A DNA stretch of 8,643 nt from Cyanothece sp. UBA12306 (lineage in GTDB: Bacteria > Cyanobacteriota > Cyanobacteriia > Cyanobacteriales > Microcystaceae): positions 24,132-32,774 of the forward strand of contig DLXW01000162.1 in assembly GCA_003448685.1 (NCBI GenBank), read 5' to 3'. This document shows, piece after piece, positions 5,948-8,643 of the stretch (the stretch's first letter is position 1; every line of letters begins with the position of its first letter). The notes below the pieces were generated by a model. The model saw only the letters and a list, made by a program, of their open reading frames with translations. It was not told the DNA's origin and did not search any database. The translations under genes and the position numbers were made by a program.

Positions 5948-7318
5948 ATGATAGACAACTCATTTCTGATGCCCACTCTTGTATATTGGTTAGACCCTGA
6001 TCTATTAGCTATTGTTACAGATGGAGAAAATTCGGCTAAAGTCTTGGCATCCTCCATGGCCTTGATTGGTCTTTTTGTTTTCATCTTCAGCCGTTTTTTT
6101 CGAGAAATTACCGCTAGAATCGGTTTACCCCTAGTAATAGGAGACTTAATTGCCGGTTTAGTCATAGGTGTATCAGGACTACATATCCTAGTTCCAGAAG
6201 GCGCACAAATCAATCCATTCTTGGTTAATCTGATTGAATTAGTTGCACCGACGACCCCTGAAGAAATACAGGCAGTTTTTGATGGACCAGTTCACCTGAT
6301 TGTAGAACAATACGCTGAATTTGGAGCGGGGCTTGTCTTATTGTCCATTGGCTTAGAATCAAACTTAAAACAGTTGCTCAAGGTCGGGTGGCAATCTGCT
6401 ACTGTTGCAGTTGTTGGACTTACCCTTCCCTTAGTTTTTGGTTTTTTGGGACTCATCTATTTGTTTCACCTTCCCACTATAACTGCCTTATTTGCTGGAG
6501 GTGCTTTAACTGCTACCGGTCTTGGCATTAGTGCTAAGGTAATGCAGGAGCTAGAAATTCTTAAATCTACAGAAGGTCAAATTATTTTAGGAGCTGCCAT
6601 ACTCGATAATATTTTAGGCCTTGTGATCCTCGCCATCCTGATCAGTATTGTAGAGACTGGCTCAATTGATGTGGGTAATGTGGCCAAATTAATTCTTACC
6701 GCAGCCATATTCATACTCACCGCCGTGATGATGAATCTTTTTTTTGGTCCTTGGTTTATCACCCAGTTAGAAAAATTAAAAGCTCCAGCAAGTATAGGAA
6801 TGGGTTCATTTATCCTCTTTATTCTGTGGAGTTTTGTGGCTGGAATTATTGGTTTAGAGAGTATTCTAGGGGCTTTTGCTGCTGGATTAATTTTAGGAGG
6901 AACCAAAGCCAGAGAAGAGTTAATTAAGTCAGTTAGTGTCCTGTCTATTATTTTTGAAACTGTTTTCTTGGTTTCGATTGGAGCTAAAACTGATCTTAAC
7001 CTTGTTAATCCCACTGTAGCGAGCAATCGCGAAGGAATAACTGTAGCTCTATTCCTGATTACAGTGGCTATTACTAGCAAAATAATTGCTGGCTTTTTTG
7101 CTTTTTCCTCAGAAAAAATCAACCGTTTAGGCATTGGTACAGGGATGGTTCCTCGTGGAGAAGTAGTATTACTGTTTGCTGGTTTGGGGGCTACTACTGG
7201 TATTCTGCCTCCTGCGATTAATGTAGCTATTGTTTTGATGGTTATCGCTACCACTTTTTTATCTCCACCTCTATTACGAATTATTTTTACTAGAGATTCT
7301 CAACTGACTCAGCCTTAA
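5948..7318 (+). CDS. CPA2-family cation/proton antiporter, NhaS3/NapA-like
   Basis: A 456-residue polytopic membrane protein predicted to exchange Na+ or K+ for H+. It resembles cyanobacterial NhaS3, reported as a thylakoid Na+/H+ antiporter in Synechocystis, but I cannot confirm orthology here. About a dozen hydrophobic segments run from residue 34 to 445. Family marks are GLPLVIGDLIAGLVIG (59-74), FGAGLVLLSIGLE (125-137), the crossover TATGLGIS (188-195), GAFAAGLILGG (308-318), FLVSIGAKTDL (340-350) and VPRGEVVLLFAGLG (401-414). The ion-binding pair is Asp220-Asn221 (AAILDN), where NapA-like proteins carry Asp-Asp. No regulatory KTN/TrkA-N domain follows. A long polar loop at about 80-118 lies between the second and third membrane regions. 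Start at 5948 is the first ATG; 5969 is an in-frame alternative. It lies 49 bases after the MscS gene and probably ends the operon. Confidence 0.9.
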   Translation: MIDNSFLMPTLVYWLDPDLLAIVTDGENSAKVLASSMALIGLFVFIFSRFFREITARIGLPLVIGDLIAGLVIGVSGLHILVPEGAQINPFLVNLIELVAPTTPEEIQAVFDGPVHLIVEQYAEFGAGLVLLSIGLESNLKQLLKVGWQSATVAVVGLTLPLVFGFLGLIYLFHLPTITALFAGGALTATGLGISAKVMQELEILKSTEGQIILGAAILDNILGLVILAILISIVETGSIDVGNVAKLILTAAIFILTAVMMNLFFGPWFITQLEKLKAPASIGMGSFILFILWSFVAGIIGLESILGAFAAGLILGGTKAREELIKSVSVLSIIFETVFLVSIGAKTDLNLVNPTVASNREGITVALFLITVAITSKIIAGFFAFSSEKINRLGIGTGMVPRGEVVLLFAGLGATTGILPPAINVAIVLMVIATTFLSPPLLRIIFTRDSQLTQP

Positions 7319-7762
7319 ATAAACCTAAAGAAGATATTTTAAATTAGTAACACCCATTAAGCTAGAATAGCTGAGTTTTTAACTTATCCAGTGGAAATAT
7401 ACCGCTATGGGAAAGGCATTCATGCTAAAGGCAAAAGGCCAAAAGTAGTTGTTATCAAAGTTGGCTGCATTTGTCAATGTCAAAAACCTTAATGCTTAGT
7501 GTTATATAGGTTAGGACAGAGCTTTAGTTAAAAAATTAAAGTTTGACTTGGAAGCCTCTGACTTTTGAGTGCTGACTTCTAACTTCGGCCACAAGACCTA
7601 TTGAAAAAAGAATTGTCAATAAAGCGTAACCAATTAACTTTATGCCAAAGCGTAATCGTTATATGCTGGCCATAGGTAAATCAATCTGCATAACCAAAAC
7701 CCAAAGTTTTAACCCATCAAGCAAGCATTCAATCACCAGTCGAGAGAACCTAGAACCCTCAC
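7319..7762. other. Intergenic region upstream of glgP
   Basis: This 444-bp stretch has no convincing gene on either strand. It contains a weak hairpin at 7360-7380, an AAAGGC-like run at 7426-7445 (AAAGGCAAAAGGCCAAAAG), a repeated TGACTTCT-like word around 7557-7586, and a direct repeat AAAGCGTAA at 7621-7629 and 7647-7655. The short repeated words resemble the degenerate simple repeats common in cyanobacterial spacers. The glgP promoter should lie here, but I could not find a -35/-10 pair worth reporting. Confidence 0.6.
7360..7380 (+). terminator. Weak terminator candidate after the antiporter gene
   Basis: AGCTA (7360-7364) and TAGCT (7368-7372) form a 5-bp stem with a GAA loop, followed by GAG and five T residues (7376-7380). 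The stem is short and is separated from the T run by three bases, so termination would be inefficient if it occurs at all. Confidence 0.3.
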
Positions 7763-8643
7763 ATGAATACTATGTTAAGCTCTAAATCGAAAACTCCTCA
7801 ATCGAAGATTCAAATCGAAGACGATCGCACCGGAATGAGTCCGGAAACCCTAAAACGGGCCTTTCTCGACAATCTTTACTATTTACAAGGCATTAATAAA
7901 GAAGATGCGACTCTTTACGATTACTATATGGCTTTGGCATATACCGTCCGCGATCGCCTGCTACACCGTTTTCTGAACACCGTAGACACCTACAAAAAAG
8001 AAAAAGTCAAACTTGTCTCCTACTTCTCCGCCGAGTTTCTCATGGGACGTTATCTAGGTAATAACTTAATCAACCTAGAAATATACGATGAAGCGCGTAA
8101 AATTATCGAAGACTTAGGACTAGATTTTGAAGATATTATCGAACAAGAACCAGATCCTGGCCTAGGAAATGGAGGTTTAGGTCGATTAGCTGCTTGTTTC
8201 CTTGATTCCTTGGCTTCCTTGGAAATTCCTGCTATTGGCTACGGTATCCGTTACGAATTTGGTATCTTCTACCAAATGATTAAAGATGGTTGGCAAGTAG
8301 AAATTCCCGATAACTGGTTAAGATTTGGCAACCCTTGGGAGTTACCCCGTCCCGACGAAGCTGTGGAGATTATGTTAGGGGGACATACAGAAAAATTCCA
8401 TAATGAATCGGGACAGTCCAAAGCAGTATGGATTCCAGCTCGTACCGTTATGGCTATCCCCTATGATACCCCCGTTCCTGGCTATAAAACCAACACCGTT
8501 AACCCTCTGCGTCTTTGGAAAGCAGAAGCTAGTGAATCCTTCGATTTCAATGCTTTTAACGCCGGACAATACGATCAGGCTGTAGCCGAGAAAATGGATG
8601 CAGAGACAATCTCTAAAGTCCTTTATCCTAATGATAATACCCC
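7763..8643 (+). CDS. glgP: Glycogen phosphorylase (3' partial)
   Basis: A PLP-dependent enzyme that releases glucose-1-phosphate from the non-reducing ends of glycogen in the cytoplasm. 293 codons are present, roughly the first third of a protein usually about 840 residues long; the PLP lysine and C-terminal catalytic half lie beyond the window. Diagnostic blocks are EDDRTGMSPETLKRAFLDNL (19-38), YYMALAYTVRDRLLHR (54-69), YFSAEFLMGRYLGNNLIN (87-104), EPDPGLGNGGLGRLAACFLD (129-148), GYGIRYEFGIFYQ, GWQVEIPDNWLRFGNPWE, and NPLRLWKAEASESFDF. The start at 7763 gives a short Ser/Lys-rich leader; ATG 7772 is a possible alternative, and neither has a strong Shine-Dalgarno. C-ending codons are frequent, as in the EF-G gene. 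The gene stands behind a 444-bp spacer and is probably transcribed separately from the antiporter. Confidence 0.96.
   Translation, partial: MNTMLSSKSKTPQSKIQIEDDRTGMSPETLKRAFLDNLYYLQGINKEDATLYDYYMALAYTVRDRLLHRFLNTVDTYKKEKVKLVSYFSAEFLMGRYLGNNLINLEIYDEARKIIEDLGLDFEDIIEQEPDPGLGNGGLGRLAACFLDSLASLEIPAIGYGIRYEFGIFYQMIKDGWQVEIPDNWLRFGNPWELPRPDEAVEIMLGGHTEKFHNESGQSKAVWIPARTVMAIPYDTPVPGYKTNTVNPLRLWKAEASESFDFNAFNAGQYDQAVAEKMDAETISKVLYPNDNT
7950..7957. repeat. HIP1 octamer palindrome
   Basis: This is a second perfect GCGATCGC, within glgP at codons for VRDRL. A near-match, ACGATCGC, also lies earlier in the same gene around 7821. It supports a cyanobacterial origin. Confidence 0.85.

Noticed and set aside
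6577..7254. A 225-codon reverse-strand frame opposite the antiporter gene
   Set aside because: The translation is low in family-like features and the + strand encodes a clear antiporter; it is a mirror frame of a hydrophobic coding region.
7391..7492. A short GTG-initiated frame in the glgP spacer
   Set aside because: It has about 30 codons, no ribosome binding site, and lies over an AAAGGC-type repeat, so the Lys-rich translation is uninformative.
7800..7821. Direct repeat AATCGAAGA at the start of glgP
   Set aside because: It falls in the variable Ser/Lys-rich leader of the protein and is readily explained by coding sequence.
1..8643. CRISPR array, tRNA or rRNA genes
   Set aside because: I saw no regularly spaced repeats, tRNA-like cloverleaf sequence or rRNA motifs in the spacers.

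Overview
The window looks like chromosomal DNA from a cyanobacterium, probably a low-GC unicellular type of the Crocosphaera/Cyanothece/Microcystis kind. The evidence is two perfect HIP1 octamers (GCGATCGC), a Uma2-family nuclease remnant, a CPA2 antiporter resembling cyanobacterial NhaS3, a cyanobacterial-style glycogen phosphorylase N-terminus, and the rarity of Shine-Dalgarno sequences. The genus is inference. Every supported gene is on the + strand.

Layout. (1) Positions 1-1751 hold the 3' five-sixths of an elongation factor G gene, resembling the EF-G2 paralogue class rather than the str-operon EF-G; it ends at a clear intrinsic terminator. (2) Positions 1752-2745 carry a HigB/HigA-type toxin-antitoxin pair, toxin first, behind a TTGACA box whose spacer contains an inverted repeat suitable as an autoregulatory operator. 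(3) Positions 2746-3285 are the wreck of a Uma2-family (PD-(D/E)XK) gene. Its N-terminus is missing at the junction with the antitoxin gene, and the rest is split by a 107-bp MITE-like element. Removing the element plus one copy of its TTA duplication restores the reading frame exactly. (4) Positions 3272-7318 are three closely spaced genes: a lipoprotein solute-binding protein of the ABC sugar type, an MscS-family mechanosensitive channel, and a CPA2 cation/proton antiporter. (5) A 444-bp non-coding stretch with eroded short repeats follows. (6) Positions 7763-8643 are the start of glycogen phosphorylase, cut by the window end.

How they fit together. EF-G and GlgP are housekeeping genes flanking a more plastic, AT-rich middle. 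The toxin-antitoxin pair, truncated nuclease and MITE mark 1.9-3.3 kb as an insertion and decay hotspot. The lipoprotein, channel and antiporter may form a cell-envelope ion/osmotic group; this is inferred from order and spacing only. No wholly new system is evident. The best-supported unusual signal is the MITE insertion with its frame-restoring footprint, followed by the Asp-Asn motif in the antiporter.
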